Assembly (NCBI GenBank): GCA_947451935.1
Contig: CANGBH010000001.1
Coordinates: forward strand, 40,067 to 104,066
Direction of reading: 5' to 3'
Origin: Chitinophagaceae bacterium
Lineage (GTDB): Bacteria; Bacteroidota; Bacteroidia; Chitinophagales; Chitinophagaceae
DNA: 64,000 nucleotides
Shown here piece by piece: positions 8,929-18,430 of the stretch. The notes beneath the pieces were generated by a model, which worked only from the letters and a program-made list of their open reading frames with translations, made no database searches and had not been told where the DNA came from. The position numbers were made by a program, and so were the translations under genes. Numbering within the stretch: position 1 is the first letter of the stretch; each line of letters starts with the position of its first letter.

Positions 8929-9630
8929 ATGAATTCATCAAAAACGATATTTTCAGAAACTCAAGCAATAAGTCAGACCGTTGCTAACCTCCCAACAACG
9001 AATCCGTTTAACCTATCAACAGAGTATTTTGAGCTTTTCCCCATTACCCTCCTAAGAACTATCCAAAAATCCGAACTAAAAACCCTGAGTATACCAGAAA
9101 ATTACTTTTCCAGCTTCCCAATCAAGATGTTAGAGAAAATTAAACAGGAGGATGTTAATCTAGAATTAGAGGAATTAGCTCCAAGTCTGGTTGGAATGCA
9201 AAAGCAAAACCCATTCCATGTTCCTGAAAACTACTTCACATCATTTCATGCCATCCCTAAGAAAGAACAAGCCGTAACCCGTTCACTATTTAGCTATAAA
9301 AAAATTATACGCTATGCTGCAGCTGCATGCATTACAGGACTTCTCCTTATGACCTATACCATTACTAAAAATAACTCGGCAAGTCAACTAGCCTCAGTTC
9401 AAACAAGTTCGGCCTCCGATCTTTCACTCGAATCAATAGTAGGATACCTCGATGAGGTGGATGGCATTAAAGATGGTAATGAAAATGATACCCCTATTAC
9501 AGCAGAAAACAATTTGCTGGTAGATATAAATCAAGAAACAATTAGCCAAGTACTTCAAGAAATACCAGAAAACGATATCAAACAATTTATTGATCAAACA
9601 GGTTCAACAGAATATAAATCATTTAACTAA
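8929..9630 (+). CDS. Single-pass membrane protein with three PENYF-type repeats, putative anti-sigma factor
   Basis: This 233-residue protein has no domain I can name with certainty. Its N-terminal half carries three imperfect repeats of about 20 residues (25-47, 51-73, 94-112), each containing P/S-x-x-YF-x-x-F and followed in two cases by an amphipathic xxLLxxIxK stretch. One transmembrane helix (about 127-146) comes after a basic segment, giving a cytoplasmic repeat domain and an acidic periplasmic tail (147-233). It starts 31 bp after the ECF sigma gene, which with the topology suggests an anti-sigma factor. The zinc anti-sigma motif HxxxCxxC is absent, so it would be a non-ZAS type. Confidence 0.6.
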   Translation: MNSSKTIFSETQAISQTVANLPTTNPFNLSTEYFELFPITLLRTIQKSELKTLSIPENYFSSFPIKMLEKIKQEDVNLELEELAPSLVGMQKQNPFHVPENYFTSFHAIPKKEQAVTRSLFSYKKIIRYAAAACITGLLLMTYTITKNNSASQLASVQTSSASDLSLESIVGYLDEVDGIKDGNENDTPITAENNLLVDINQETISQVLQEIPENDIKQFIDQTGSTEYKSFN

Positions 9631-9648
9631 TCATAATATATTTATAGC

Positions 9649-10107
9649 ATGGCAAAGATGGCTGAAATGAGATTAAAACTTTTACTGATGTTGCTAGTAG
9701 GTCTTGGCCTAGGGATATCAAGCCAGGCCCAACCAAACCGGATTGAAAGAGGTGAAAACAGGTCAGCCGACTTGCGCAAAATACAAGCCATGGAAATGGC
9801 TTTTATTACTAAAGAGTTGAATCTCAGTCCTGATGAAGCCCAAAAGTTTTGGCCAATATTCAATATGTACAGAAATGACATGAGGGAAATTGCTTTAGAC
9901 AAAAACAGCAATGACCGACTTGAAAAACAGCAGAGACTATTGGATATCAAGAAGAAATACAGAGATGATTTCACCAAAGTGATGACTCAAGATAGAGCAA
10001 ATAAGGTTTTTGGAGCAGAAGATGAATTCAAATCCTTGGTTAGGCGTGAATTTCAGAAAAGACAATCTGAAAGAGGACAATTTGAAGGTAGGAAAAAAGG
10101 ATTTTGA
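9649..10107 (+). CDS. Spy/CpxP-like periplasmic protein
   Basis: A secreted, highly charged helical protein of up to 152 residues. A signal peptide (about 7-28, MRLKLLLMLLVGLGL..SSQA) suggests the true start may be the ATG at 9667 rather than 9649 or 9658. The mature part is predicted helical with LNLSPDEAQKFWPIFNMYRNDMREI and a long Lys/Arg/Glu-rich segment, resembling the LTxxQ-type helices of Spy/CpxP/CnrX stress sensors. It is the third gene after an ECF sigma factor and putative anti-sigma, so it could be the periplasmic sensor or a regulated chaperone. Family assignment is by pattern only. Confidence 0.6.
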   Translation: MAKMAEMRLKLLLMLLVGLGLGISSQAQPNRIERGENRSADLRKIQAMEMAFITKELNLSPDEAQKFWPIFNMYRNDMREIALDKNSNDRLEKQQRLLDIKKKYRDDFTKVMTQDRANKVFGAEDEFKSLVRREFQKRQSERGQFEGRKKGF

Positions 10108-10161
10108 TAAAATTTTAAAAAAAATGTACTTTTAACTCGGTGTTTTTCATAGGTTAGCAAC

Positions 10162-10195
10162 GGCTGGCTCTGTTTAGAGCTGGCCTCTTTTTTTT
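10162..10195 (+). terminator. Rho-independent terminator of the sigma operon
   Basis: A 10-bp stem (10162-10171 with 10176-10185, two G-U pairs, loop GTTT) is followed by a T-rich run at 10186-10195. It lies 55 bp after the Spy-like gene and closes the operon before the converging hydrolase gene. Confidence 0.85.
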
Positions 10196-10265
10196 ATAGC
10201 CAGCATTAAAAGGAAAAATTAATAAGTATAAACACTTACTAACGTTCAGTATTTACACTTAATTT

Positions 10266-11042
10266 TCAATTAGTCATAATTAATCCAATCTCTCCCATAG
10301 CGCCAAATGAAGGAGTTTTTATATCATGATAGAATAAAAAAACCCATCCTTCTTTGATACCTAACTCCCACCATACTGACCTCAGCTCCATTGCTTTTTT
10401 TCCATCTGCATCATATTTTGCTACAAATTTTGTTTTCATTTGTTGGAGTTGAGGAGCCTCATCACCACCAAAAAAAACAATTCTATTTTTTTCAAGAATG
10501 GAAAATACTTGATGAAATGGAGAATGCCCTGCAGTTATTTCAAATTCGATATAACCATCAATCAACCCCTTCTCATCTTCTAATAAAATCACCTGCTCAT
10601 TCTCTAATAATAATTCAAATGAGGTCGTATCATAAGAAGCACCTTGACTACTTAATGCAAATTCAATTTCCTTTCGATGGATATAATAGATAGCATTAGG
10701 GAATGCGAGCTTATCTTCACTTGTCAACGAATCATGCATAAACAGTCCCCCAGCATGGTCTTTATGAAGATGACTCATCAATACCTTAGTAACATCAGAA
10801 GGATAATATCCATGCAATGCTAAGTTTTGGTGCAATTGTAAAATGCCCTGCCCATCCGTAAAACCCAATCCAGTATCCAACAACAATACATCTTTATCAG
10901 TGACAACAAGAAAAGGTTGAATTTCTACCAATAAACTTCCCCTGGAACGACTTTGCAAATCATCAACACTCGGTTGAAATGGTACAAATTCCTTTGTTTG
11001 ATCTATGGTAAATGAACCCTCAGAAAGTGGTATAATTTTCAT
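10266..11042 (-). CDS. Metallo-beta-lactamase-fold hydrolase
   Basis: A 258-residue cytoplasmic hydrolase of the MBL superfamily. The zinc-binding HxHxDH motif is clear (SHLHKDHAGG, His 91, His 93, Asp 95, His 96), preceded by VLLLDTGLG and followed by a later metal-ligand region (EFEITAGHSPFH and FFGGDEAP). There is no signal peptide, so it is not a secreted beta-lactamase; lactonase-like or other ester hydrolysis is possible. It sits 20 bp downstream of rodA and is likely the last gene of the mre-mrd operon. Specific substrate unknown. Confidence 0.8.
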   Translation of the reverse strand: MKIIPLSEGSFTIDQTKEFVPFQPSVDDLQSRSRGSLLVEIQPFLVVTDKDVLLLDTGLGFTDGQGILQLHQNLALHGYYPSDVTKVLMSHLHKDHAGGLFMHDSLTSEDKLAFPNAIYYIHRKEIEFALSSQGASYDTTSFELLLENEQVILLEDEKGLIDGYIEFEITAGHSPFHQVFSILEKNRIVFFGGDEAPQLQQMKTKFVAKYDADGKKAMELRSVWWELGIKEGWVFLFYHDIKTPSFGAMGEIGLIMTN

Positions 11043-11061
11043 TTTAAATTGTTGTGTAGAG

Positions 11062-12399
11062 TTACCGCAGAATCATTTGTCGATCTGCATCAAGTCGAAT
11101 CAAAATAAATAATAACACCGTAAATGTTATTTGTGCTGTTCCTCCATAACTCATGAAGGGCAATGGAATTCCAATAACTGGAACTATCCCAATAGTCATT
11201 CCAACATTTATAAATACATGAAAAAATAAGACTGAAGCAACCCCGTAGGCATAACAACGACTAAAAGAGCTGCGTTGCCTTTCGGCTATTCTAATCACAC
11301 GAAAAATCATAAATAAATATAACCCCAGCAATAAGAGACTCCCCATAAAACCATACCCCTCGCCAATAGTGCAAAAAATAAAATCCGTTCTTTGCTCAGG
11401 CACAAAATCATAACGAGTTTGCGTTCCCTTTAAGAGGCCCTTACCAAAGAAACCTCCAGACCCAATGGCAATTTTACTTTGTTTCACATTATAATTTCCT
11501 GCTTTCTTTTTTTCCTCTATTTTTTTTAAATCTTCCTCACTGATTGTTTTAGTGTCAACTTGAAAATCTTTACCCACGGTAGAATAGATGCGTTGCACCT
11601 GATATGGCTTAAGCACATGATTAAAAAAATAAGGTACGGCAAACCGTTGAACACCTACACAAAAAGCCCAGATAGCAAACACAACAAAAAATAATGATTT
11701 TCTTCTACTGATTTGTCGTTTGAATAAAAACAGCACAAGGCCGGCAAGCAATGTCAATCCAACCGCTAATATATTTTGATCAATTAATAATGTTAACACA
11801 ACCAATACCGCGATTGAAAATCCAATTGATAAGAATGCAGAAGGTAGCCCTTCTCTATACATTACCAGAAAAAAAGAAAAGTACACCAAGGCTAACCCTG
11901 TTTCACTTTGCATAATTGTAAGAATAGCAGGAATCAATACCAAAGAAGCAGCAATAAGCATTGTCTTTAGCTTAGATAGGGCAATATCCCTAGACGAGAG
12001 GTATTTAGCCAATGCAAGATTTACAAAAATCTTACATAATTCTGCAGGCTGTAATTGAAATGAAGAAAATCTAATGATAGACTTTGTTCCTTTTACATCA
12101 GTATGAAAGGGGAATACTAAAATCAGCAAGATGATTCCAAAAACATAAAAAATATTTGCTGTAGCTGTGTAGAATTTGCTATCAGTTAATAAAATAAAAA
12201 TAGCCAATACAGCACTTATTAGAAAATATAAAGATTGTCTGCTATAATCGGTTGTGAGCGACAAAAATCCATTCAAAATATTTTCATCTCGATAAGTGGC
12301 TGCAAAAATACTAGTTATACCTGTCATAACTAGTATAACATAAACCAGAACCAACGTCCAATCAACGCCCTTTGATATCTCAAATGAATTGTTCTTCAT
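11062..12399 (-). CDS. rodA: Rod-shape SEDS peptidoglycan glycosyltransferase RodA
   Basis: RodA polymerises lipid II into glycan strands in the lateral-wall elongation machine, paired with PBP2. The 445-residue polytopic protein has about ten hydrophobic segments, the GTKSIIRFSSFQLQPAEL loop, QSETGLALVY and the SEDS C-terminal block GMTIGIVPVIGIPLPFMSYGGTAQ. Its large extracellular loop (about 245-330) contains the family-typical GSGGFFGKGLLKGTQT and PEQRTDFIF. Its start overlaps the mrdA stop by 20 bp, indicating translational coupling with its transpeptidase partner. Confidence 0.93.
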   Translation of the reverse strand: MKNNSFEISKGVDWTLVLVYVILVMTGITSIFAATYRDENILNGFLSLTTDYSRQSLYFLISAVLAIFILLTDSKFYTATANIFYVFGIILLILVFPFHTDVKGTKSIIRFSSFQLQPAELCKIFVNLALAKYLSSRDIALSKLKTMLIAASLVLIPAILTIMQSETGLALVYFSFFLVMYREGLPSAFLSIGFSIAVLVVLTLLIDQNILAVGLTLLAGLVLFLFKRQISRRKSLFFVVFAIWAFCVGVQRFAVPYFFNHVLKPYQVQRIYSTVGKDFQVDTKTISEEDLKKIEEKKKAGNYNVKQSKIAIGSGGFFGKGLLKGTQTRYDFVPEQRTDFIFCTIGEGYGFMGSLLLLGLYLFMIFRVIRIAERQRSSFSRCYAYGVASVLFFHVFINVGMTIGIVPVIGIPLPFMSYGGTAQITFTVLLFILIRLDADRQMILR

Positions 12400-14425
12400 G
12401 TTCTGGTTTTAGTGCGTTTAAATGAAACGCTAAGATTATGCGTTCAGGAGTCTTTCTATCCAAGGGATTTAGAGGAAGAAAAGCCTGTCGCCTTAGTTGT
12501 TCTTTCCTTAACCGTTGGATTCGAAGTGAATCCAATGCTGTTCTCTTTGCCTTTACAATAGGGAGAATAATCTCCTTGCTCTCAATTCGTTCTACTTCTT
12601 TCCATCGGGCTTGAGATAATGTATCCCTGAGGTATTTTTCTACCATCAATGATGCCATAGGCCCAGCCCATGTTGCACCAAATCCAGCATTCTCTACGAC
12701 TACTGCAATGGCAATTTTAGGATTCTCCCTCGGTGCAAAACAAACAAACCAAGAATGGTTAGCTAATTTCTCTCGCTTACCATAAATTATACCATAGTTT
12801 TCCGCAGTACCTGTTTTACCTGAAATGGCAACACCTTCAATTCTTGCACCGCGGGCTGTTCCGCTTTCAACAACATCTTGCATTGCCATCTGCACAATGT
12901 TATAAATGGTATCGGGAATGTTTGTAACGCTGTGTTTAATTTTAAAGCGATTGAGTATCGTATCAGAGTCCTGTGGATCATCAATTGATTTTACAAAATG
13001 AGGCGTATAATAATACCCTTTATTGGCTATGATTGACATCAAATTAGCCATCTGTAATGGAGTAGCTTGCATTTCACCCTGACCAATACCAAGAAACACA
13101 TTGGTACAAGAGCTCCACGATTTATTATAAATTCTATTATAAAAACTTGTATCAGGAATATATCCCCGGTCCTCACTTGGAAGATCTACTCCAAGCTTTA
13201 CCCCAAGCCCGAATGAATTCATATACCTCTTCCAACGCAAGTATCCATTAACGGTAGTTCTCTCACGTGGGTTATCGATGGCTAAACGATAAATATGAGA
13301 AAAATAACTATTGCAAGAATGGGCAAGTGCTAGTCGAAGATTTGCAGCATGTCCAGCAAATTTTTCTTCACAGGAAATGGGTCTTCTACATCCAAGGTAT
13401 ACACCACGACAATTAAGTCCAAAATTAGGTGTTATAACACCTTCATCCAAAGCAATCAATGCTTGAATCGGCTTTATGGTAGACCCAGGAGGATATTGCC
13501 CTTTTATTGCTCTATTAAATAAAGGCCTTGAGGTATCCCTTAGCAGCCAAGAGAAATTATTTCTACGTTGACTTCCGGTTAATTGATTGGGATCGTATGT
13601 TGGTCCACTTGCCAAAGCCAAAATCCCACCAGTTTTCGGCTCAATGGCAACAATTGCACCCAGTTTATTTTTCAAAAGCCGTTCAGCTAGGACTTGCAAA
13701 TCAATATCCATGAATGTTCTTAAGTTACGGCCAGCTATCGCTATAGAATCAAATCGACCTTGTTCATACGGACCAACAATTCTATTCTTATTATCTTTTA
13801 CCTGATACCGAACACCGCGTTGCCCCATAAGTATTGGCTCATAAAATCTTTCCAATCCACTCAGTCCCATGTAATCACCAATCTGATAAAAATAGTTTGT
13901 GCGTCTTAATACGTTTGAATCAACCTCTCCAACATAGCCAAGTACTTGCGCTGCTGCTTTGTATGGATATGACCTAATGGGGCGTTCCTGAAGAAAAAAA
14001 CCAGGTTCAAATCGGTAAATATTTTCTTGAAGTTGAACAAAGGTTTCAGTAGAAAGTGATGCCTCAAAGATTGAGGGCCTATACCTTCCATTTTTTATGA
14101 TCGCAGTTAGCAGACGATCTTTAAATTCAGGCATATCAATCTTCAAAATTGTACATACCCCTTGCGTGTCTAATCCTTTGAGCTGTGTTGGCAAAATCAT
14201 CAGATCGTATGTCTGTGTATTTTCTAGGATTGATCTGCCTTTCCGATCGAAAACAATTCCTCTCTCAGGGAAGATCACCTTTTTACTTACTGCATTATCG
14301 ATAGCAAGAAGATCATATTTGGAGGAGGCCAGCTGAAGAAAAAGCAATCGAACGATAAGTATAGAAAAAGAAATGCCGATTATCAAACGTATTACATTTT
14401 GTCTTGATTGATTGGCTGCTGACAT
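12380..14425 (-). CDS. mrdA: Penicillin-binding protein 2 (elongasome transpeptidase)
   Basis: A class B PBP that cross-links peptidoglycan during elongation. The 681 residues comprise an N-terminal anchor (about 12-32), a dimerisation/pedestal domain (PERGIVFDRKGRSILEN) and a transpeptidase domain with all three active-site motifs: STIK (Ser 315, Lys 318), SCN (370-372) and KTG (537-539). A basic C-terminal tail follows. It lies between mreD and rodA; the rodA start overlaps its 3' end by 20 bp. Genes mreB to rodA run in one direction and form the classical shape operon. Confidence 0.93.
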   Translation of the reverse strand: MSAANQSRQNVIRLIIGISFSILIVRLLFLQLASSKYDLLAIDNAVSKKVIFPERGIVFDRKGRSILENTQTYDLMILPTQLKGLDTQGVCTILKIDMPEFKDRLLTAIIKNGRYRPSIFEASLSTETFVQLQENIYRFEPGFFLQERPIRSYPYKAAAQVLGYVGEVDSNVLRRTNYFYQIGDYMGLSGLERFYEPILMGQRGVRYQVKDNKNRIVGPYEQGRFDSIAIAGRNLRTFMDIDLQVLAERLLKNKLGAIVAIEPKTGGILALASGPTYDPNQLTGSQRRNNFSWLLRDTSRPLFNRAIKGQYPPGSTIKPIQALIALDEGVITPNFGLNCRGVYLGCRRPISCEEKFAGHAANLRLALAHSCNSYFSHIYRLAIDNPRERTTVNGYLRWKRYMNSFGLGVKLGVDLPSEDRGYIPDTSFYNRIYNKSWSSCTNVFLGIGQGEMQATPLQMANLMSIIANKGYYYTPHFVKSIDDPQDSDTILNRFKIKHSVTNIPDTIYNIVQMAMQDVVESGTARGARIEGVAISGKTGTAENYGIIYGKREKLANHSWFVCFAPRENPKIAIAVVVENAGFGATWAGPMASLMVEKYLRDTLSQARWKEVERIESKEIILPIVKAKRTALDSLRIQRLRKEQLRRQAFLPLNPLDRKTPERIILAFHLNALKPEHEEQFI

Positions 14426-14467
14426 AGAATTAAAAGGGGTTTCTGTGCAAATCTACATCATGCAATG

Positions 14468-14989
14468 TTAACGGCTTCGTGTTTTTCTATGAACAAAAAG
14501 CTCTGTAATCAAGATGAGCAATAAACTAACTACTGATGTTCCAATTAATTTTCCAATAAAATATAAAAAACTACCGAATTGAATCCACTCTAAAAGGATT
14601 AAGTATCCATTATGGAGTAAAGTTAAAAAAAGAATATAAGTTGAATAAGGGAGAGCTCCCATAGAGAATCTACTGGGCTCATCATCTCCCCATTCTGTAA
14701 CTTCCTTAGGCAAAAGTAAGTTGATTATATAGGGACGCATGAAAGCAATTAAAAGGGAAGCTGCAGTATGCAATCCAGGTGTTTTATAAAACATATCTAC
14801 AATCATCCCTAATACAAATCCATAAAAAAGCAATGAAGTTCTTGATGTTCTAAATGGAAGCCAAAGAATGAGTATAAAATAAAAATAAGGAACAATAAAC
14901 TGATGCAATGGTGGCACCTTGCTCAGGATAAAGACCTGAATAAAGAAGATAATGAAAAAGCGAAAGCTATTTTTTAGTATGAATCTCAC
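14468..14989 (-). CDS. mreD: Rod shape-determining membrane protein MreD
   Basis: A 173-residue integral membrane protein with about five hydrophobic segments, as expected of the poorly conserved MreD family; identification rests largely on position between mreC and mrdA. The start is GTG at 14989, whose last two bases form part of the mreC stop TGA (a 4-base GTGA overlap), so coupled translation is expected and supports the non-ATG start. A charged internal patch (LPKEVTEWGDDEPSR) is cytoplasmic or periplasmic loop. Part of the elongation machine with MreB, MreC, PBP2 and RodA. Confidence 0.8.
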   Translation of the reverse strand: MRFILKNSFRFFIIFFIQVFILSKVPPLHQFIVPYFYFILILWLPFRTSRTSLLFYGFVLGMIVDMFYKTPGLHTAASLLIAFMRPYIINLLLPKEVTEWGDDEPSRFSMGALPYSTYILFLTLLHNGYLILLEWIQFGSFLYFIGKLIGTSVVSLLLILITELFVHRKTRSR

Positions 14990-15834
14990 TCTTTTATTAT
15001 TTTTCGTTTAAGCTCTTGCATTTCATCCTCTAAGATATTTTTAACAACATATGCATGCTGAATGGAATAAAAATCTGTAGATGTTCTAACTTTTAAAATA
15101 TAGGTATTTGTTTCTTGATCTTGATCAACCTCTTCAATATAACCGATGGTCATCCCAGGTGGAAAACGATCTGAATAAGGACTGGTGATAACTGTATCCC
15201 CTTTTTTAACATTAACAGTTTGGGGTATTTTATTTAAACTCAGGATGGCAGGATCCTTCCCATCCCAACTTACCTCTCCAAGTCCACTACCTTTTTTCAT
15301 CACTGCAATCAATTTAGACTGACGATGAAGTAGACTCATAACAATGGACATGTTTTTACTTGTTCCAACAACAGTACCAATGACGCCATCAGGGCCAACC
15401 ACAGCCATATTATTTAATACTCCTTGATCACTTCCTCGGTGGAGCATGATATAATTCTGTTGGAGAAATACAGAATTACTGAGCACTTTTGCTGGCATAT
15501 ATTCGAATTGTCTTACAACAGAAATTGAATCGTTTTTTAATGTGTCTGCAACAAGAGAAAAAGAAGAATCAGCAACAATTAAGCCAGATGGAAGCCTTGA
15601 CAAAAGAGCCGCATTTTGTAATCGCAAAGATTGGTTTTCCTTCTTTAGAGAAAAATATTCCTCAACATTATTTACTCTATCAAATACTTTTCCAGAAAGT
15701 TCACTGGAGAAAATAGTATAAATTGAATGGTGGAAGTTATTATAGGTAAATAGCATGTAAAGTGAAGTTCCCTGTAACAACAGAAAAAAAATCAACACTG
15801 AATACCTTTTTAAAAAAAGAAAAACGTTACGCAT
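14986..15834 (-). CDS. mreC: Rod shape-determining protein MreC
   Basis: A periplasmic scaffold that activates PBP2/RodA. The 282-residue protein has one N-terminal membrane anchor (about 9-29), a coiled-coil segment (about 50-80, NNVEEYFSLKKENQSLRLQNAALLSRL) and the double beta-barrel domain (about 120-260) containing HRGSDQGVLNNMAVVGPDGVIG, ILSLNKIP.. and the DRFPPGMTIGYI segment. Length is normal. It starts 37 bp after mreB on the same strand and overlaps mreD by four bases. Confidence 0.9.
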   Translation of the reverse strand: MRNVFLFLKRYSVLIFFLLLQGTSLYMLFTYNNFHHSIYTIFSSELSGKVFDRVNNVEEYFSLKKENQSLRLQNAALLSRLPSGLIVADSSFSLVADTLKNDSISVVRQFEYMPAKVLSNSVFLQQNYIMLHRGSDQGVLNNMAVVGPDGVIGTVVGTSKNMSIVMSLLHRQSKLIAVMKKGSGLGEVSWDGKDPAILSLNKIPQTVNVKKGDTVITSPYSDRFPPGMTIGYIEEVDQDQETNTYILKVRTSTDFYSIQHAYVVKNILEDEMQELKRKIIKE

Positions 15835-15871
15835 GAATGGCCTACTCCTTAATTGTTTTAGGTGAGGCTAA

Positions 15872-16897
15872 TTATCGCATGATGAATGGAAAATTCTGAT
15901 AGTTCTTCAAAGCCAAACCTGTTCCACGCACTACACTTTTTAGAGGATCATCTGCAACATGAACAGGTAATTTAATCTTCATTGAAAGACGCTTATCCAA
16001 TCCCTTTAGCAATGACCCTCCACCAGTAATATATAATCCTCTTCTATAAATATCTGCAGCCAATTCTGGTGGAGTAGTCTCCAATGCCTTAAGAATAGCT
16101 TCCTCAATTTTGAAAATTGATTTGTCTAATGCCTCGGCAATTTCTTGGTAACTAACCATGATTTGCTTTGGTATACCTGTAACAAGATCTCTTCCATTTA
16201 CAGCCATATCATCGGGTGGATTATCCAAATCCTTCATAGCAGCACCAACGTGAATTTTTATTTGTTCAGCTGTTCTCTCACCAATCAACAAACTATGATA
16301 CCTTCTTAAGGCTTCCATTATGTCTGCTGTAAATTCATCACCGGCAATACGAATAGACTGATCACACACAATTCCTGCTAGAGCGATAACGGTTATACCA
16401 GTGGTACCGCCTCCAATATCAATAATCATATTACCAATAGGTTCAGTAACATCAATACCTATACCTAGGGCGGCGGCCATTGGTTCATGTATAAGATAAA
16501 CTTCCTTTGCGCCCGCTTGTTCAGCACTATCTCTAACAGCTCTTTTTTCAACTTCAGTAATACTAGAAGGAATACAAATCATCATTTTCCAGCTAGGTGG
16601 GAAAAGGGGCTTCTTAGGATAAATAAGTTTTATCATTTCCCTAATCATCAATTCTGCAGCATTGAAATCTGCAATTACTCCATCTTTCAATGGACGGACT
16701 GTCCTAATACTTTCATGTGTTTTCTCATGCATTAACAACGCTTTCTTACCTACAGCTAACAGTATTTTTGGGTTATTTCGATCCAATGCCACAATAGAAG
16801 GCTCATTCACAACAATTTCATCGTTATGAATAATAAGGGTGTTTGCTGTACCCAAATCAATTGCTATATCTTGTGTAAACCATGTGAAAAGTCCCAT
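15872..16897 (-). CDS. mreB: Actin-like cell-shape protein MreB
   Basis: MreB forms membrane-attached filaments that guide lateral-wall synthesis. The 341-residue sequence has the phosphate-1 loop (IAIDLGTANTLI, 10-21), connect-1 (HEPMAAALGIGIDV), phosphate-2 (MIIDIGGGTTGITVIA) and the adenosine motif (YITGGGSLLKGLDKRL). MLFTWF at the N-terminus is the usual hydrophobic membrane-contact segment (here MGLFTWF). It is the first gene of the minus-strand shape operon; a putative promoter lies at 16922-16951. Confidence 0.96.
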   Translation of the reverse strand: MGLFTWFTQDIAIDLGTANTLIIHNDEIVVNEPSIVALDRNNPKILLAVGKKALLMHEKTHESIRTVRPLKDGVIADFNAAELMIREMIKLIYPKKPLFPPSWKMMICIPSSITEVEKRAVRDSAEQAGAKEVYLIHEPMAAALGIGIDVTEPIGNMIIDIGGGTTGITVIALAGIVCDQSIRIAGDEFTADIMEALRRYHSLLIGERTAEQIKIHVGAAMKDLDNPPDDMAVNGRDLVTGIPKQIMVSYQEIAEALDKSIFKIEEAILKALETTPPELAADIYRRGLYITGGGSLLKGLDKRLSMKIKLPVHVADDPLKSVVRGTGLALKNYQNFPFIMR

Positions 16898-16921
16898 TAG
16901 TTCTGAATTTTTTAGATGCTA

Positions 16922-16951
16922 CAAAGTTGAAATAAAAAAAGGGATAAACAA
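16922..16951 (-). promoter_or_regulatory. Putative promoter of the mreB-rodA operon
   Basis: On the minus strand TTG (16949-16951) is followed after 19 bases by CAACTTTG (16922-16929), one mismatch from TAnnTTTG. The mreB ATG lies 24 bases further on. Location between purD and mreB, in the only gap before this six-gene run, supports it. Confidence 0.4.
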
Positions 16952-17006
16952 TCAATAATTTTAATAAGGATCTAGATAATAATGTTAAAGTGCTTTTATT
17001 AGAAAA

Positions 17007-18290
17007 CTATCCAGGAAACTCATAGCCAATATCTTCTCTAAAGTCCATTTTTTCGAAGTGGATGCTTTTGATCTTAGCCAGCGATGATGAAACTGCCTTC
17101 TGTATAGTGGTTCCGTAGGATGTAATTGCAGCAACACGCCCCCCATTGGTGTAGTAATTGCCGTCCTTTTCCATGGTTCCGGCATGAAAAGCCATAGTTT
17201 GAGCTCCTGAAGCCTCATCTAGTCCTGATATTAGCTTCCCCTTTTCAAAATCACCTGGATACCCCCCACTAACTAACACTATAGTAGCTGCAGCACGGGT
17301 ATCTGTTTCAATTAATCCATTCTCCAGTTTCCCTTGTGCCATAGCTAAAAATAATTCGACCAAATCAGAAGCCAATCGTGGCAGCACCACTTCTGTCTCC
17401 GGATCGCCCATTCTACAATTGTATTCAATGACAAAAGGTTCTCCCTCTACCTTGATTAAACCAAAGAAAACAAAGCCATGATAAACTAATCCTTCATCCG
17501 CTATGCCTTTTATAGTTGGCTCTACGACTTGTTTAATAACCTTATCCATGAATACTTTGTCAGCAAAAGGAACTGGACTAATAGCACCCATACCTCCGGT
17601 GTTTGGACCGGTATCTCCCTTTCCGATTCGTTTGTAATCCTTAGCCTCGGGGAGCAGTACATACTTCTCGCCATTAGTTAGGGCAAAGACACTTAGTTCT
17701 ACCCCTGTCAGGAAAGATTCCACCACAACCCTTTCTCCTGCTTTACCAAAGCGGGAAAGCTGGATCATCTCCTCAAAAGTATGCAACGCCTCTTCATGCG
17801 TTTGTGCAATGACTACTCCTTTCCCCGCTGCGAGTCCATCTGCTTTTAAAACAATAGGTAAACTATGATTACGCAAATAATTAAGCCCTTCTTCAAAAGT
17901 AGATTGCGAAAACTCACGGTAAAATGCAGTAGGAATCGCATGTCTCTCCATAAAGGCTTTCGCAAAAGCCTTACTTCCCTCAAGTTGAGCACCAGCTGCG
18001 GAAGGACCAACAACAATGATGCTGCTTAATTCAATATCCGATTTAAAATAATCAAAAATGCCATTTACAAGGGGGTCTTCAGGACCTACCACAAGCATTT
18101 GAATATGTTGATTCTTGCAAAAGGTTCCAATTGCGTCAAAATCATTAACTCCTATAGCAATATTCTCTCCAAATTGAGCAGTTCCGGGGTTTCCTGGAGC
18201 AATAAATAGCTTTTCACAGTGGCTGCTTTTGCTGATTTTTTGGGCAAAAGCATGTTCTCTTCCTCCTGCACCTAATAGAAGTATATTCAT
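17007..18290 (-). CDS. purD: Phosphoribosylamine-glycine ligase
   Basis: PurD (GAR synthetase) joins phosphoribosylamine and glycine with ATP in purine synthesis. The 427-residue ATP-grasp enzyme shows the N-terminal NILLLGAGGREHAFAQKI, the VVGPEDPLVNGI block, the ATP-binding LKADGLAAGKGVVIA, PEAKDYKRIGKGDTGPNTGGMGAISPVP and the EYNCRMGDPETEVVLPRL metal-binding motif. All are typical and the length is standard. It is a single gene upstream of mreB on the same strand, with about 110 bp between them, and divergent from the POT transporter gene. Confidence 0.96.
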   Translation of the reverse strand: MNILLLGAGGREHAFAQKISKSSHCEKLFIAPGNPGTAQFGENIAIGVNDFDAIGTFCKNQHIQMLVVGPEDPLVNGIFDYFKSDIELSSIIVVGPSAAGAQLEGSKAFAKAFMERHAIPTAFYREFSQSTFEEGLNYLRNHSLPIVLKADGLAAGKGVVIAQTHEEALHTFEEMIQLSRFGKAGERVVVESFLTGVELSVFALTNGEKYVLLPEAKDYKRIGKGDTGPNTGGMGAISPVPFADKVFMDKVIKQVVEPTIKGIADEGLVYHGFVFFGLIKVEGEPFVIEYNCRMGDPETEVVLPRLASDLVELFLAMAQGKLENGLIETDTRAAATIVLVSGGYPGDFEKGKLISGLDEASGAQTMAFHAGTMEKDGNYYTNGGRVAAITSYGTTIQKAVSSSLAKIKSIHFEKMDFREDIGYEFPG

Positions 18291-18430
18291 AAAATAAAAA
18301 ATTCAAATAAATAGGCTAATTGCTTCTCTGCGAAGATACAGATGCAGAAAAGAATAGAGAATTCTTTTGACAAGAAAACCTCGTTGAACTAAATTCCTTA
18401 TTTTAGGTTCCATATCACAAAACTGAGCAC

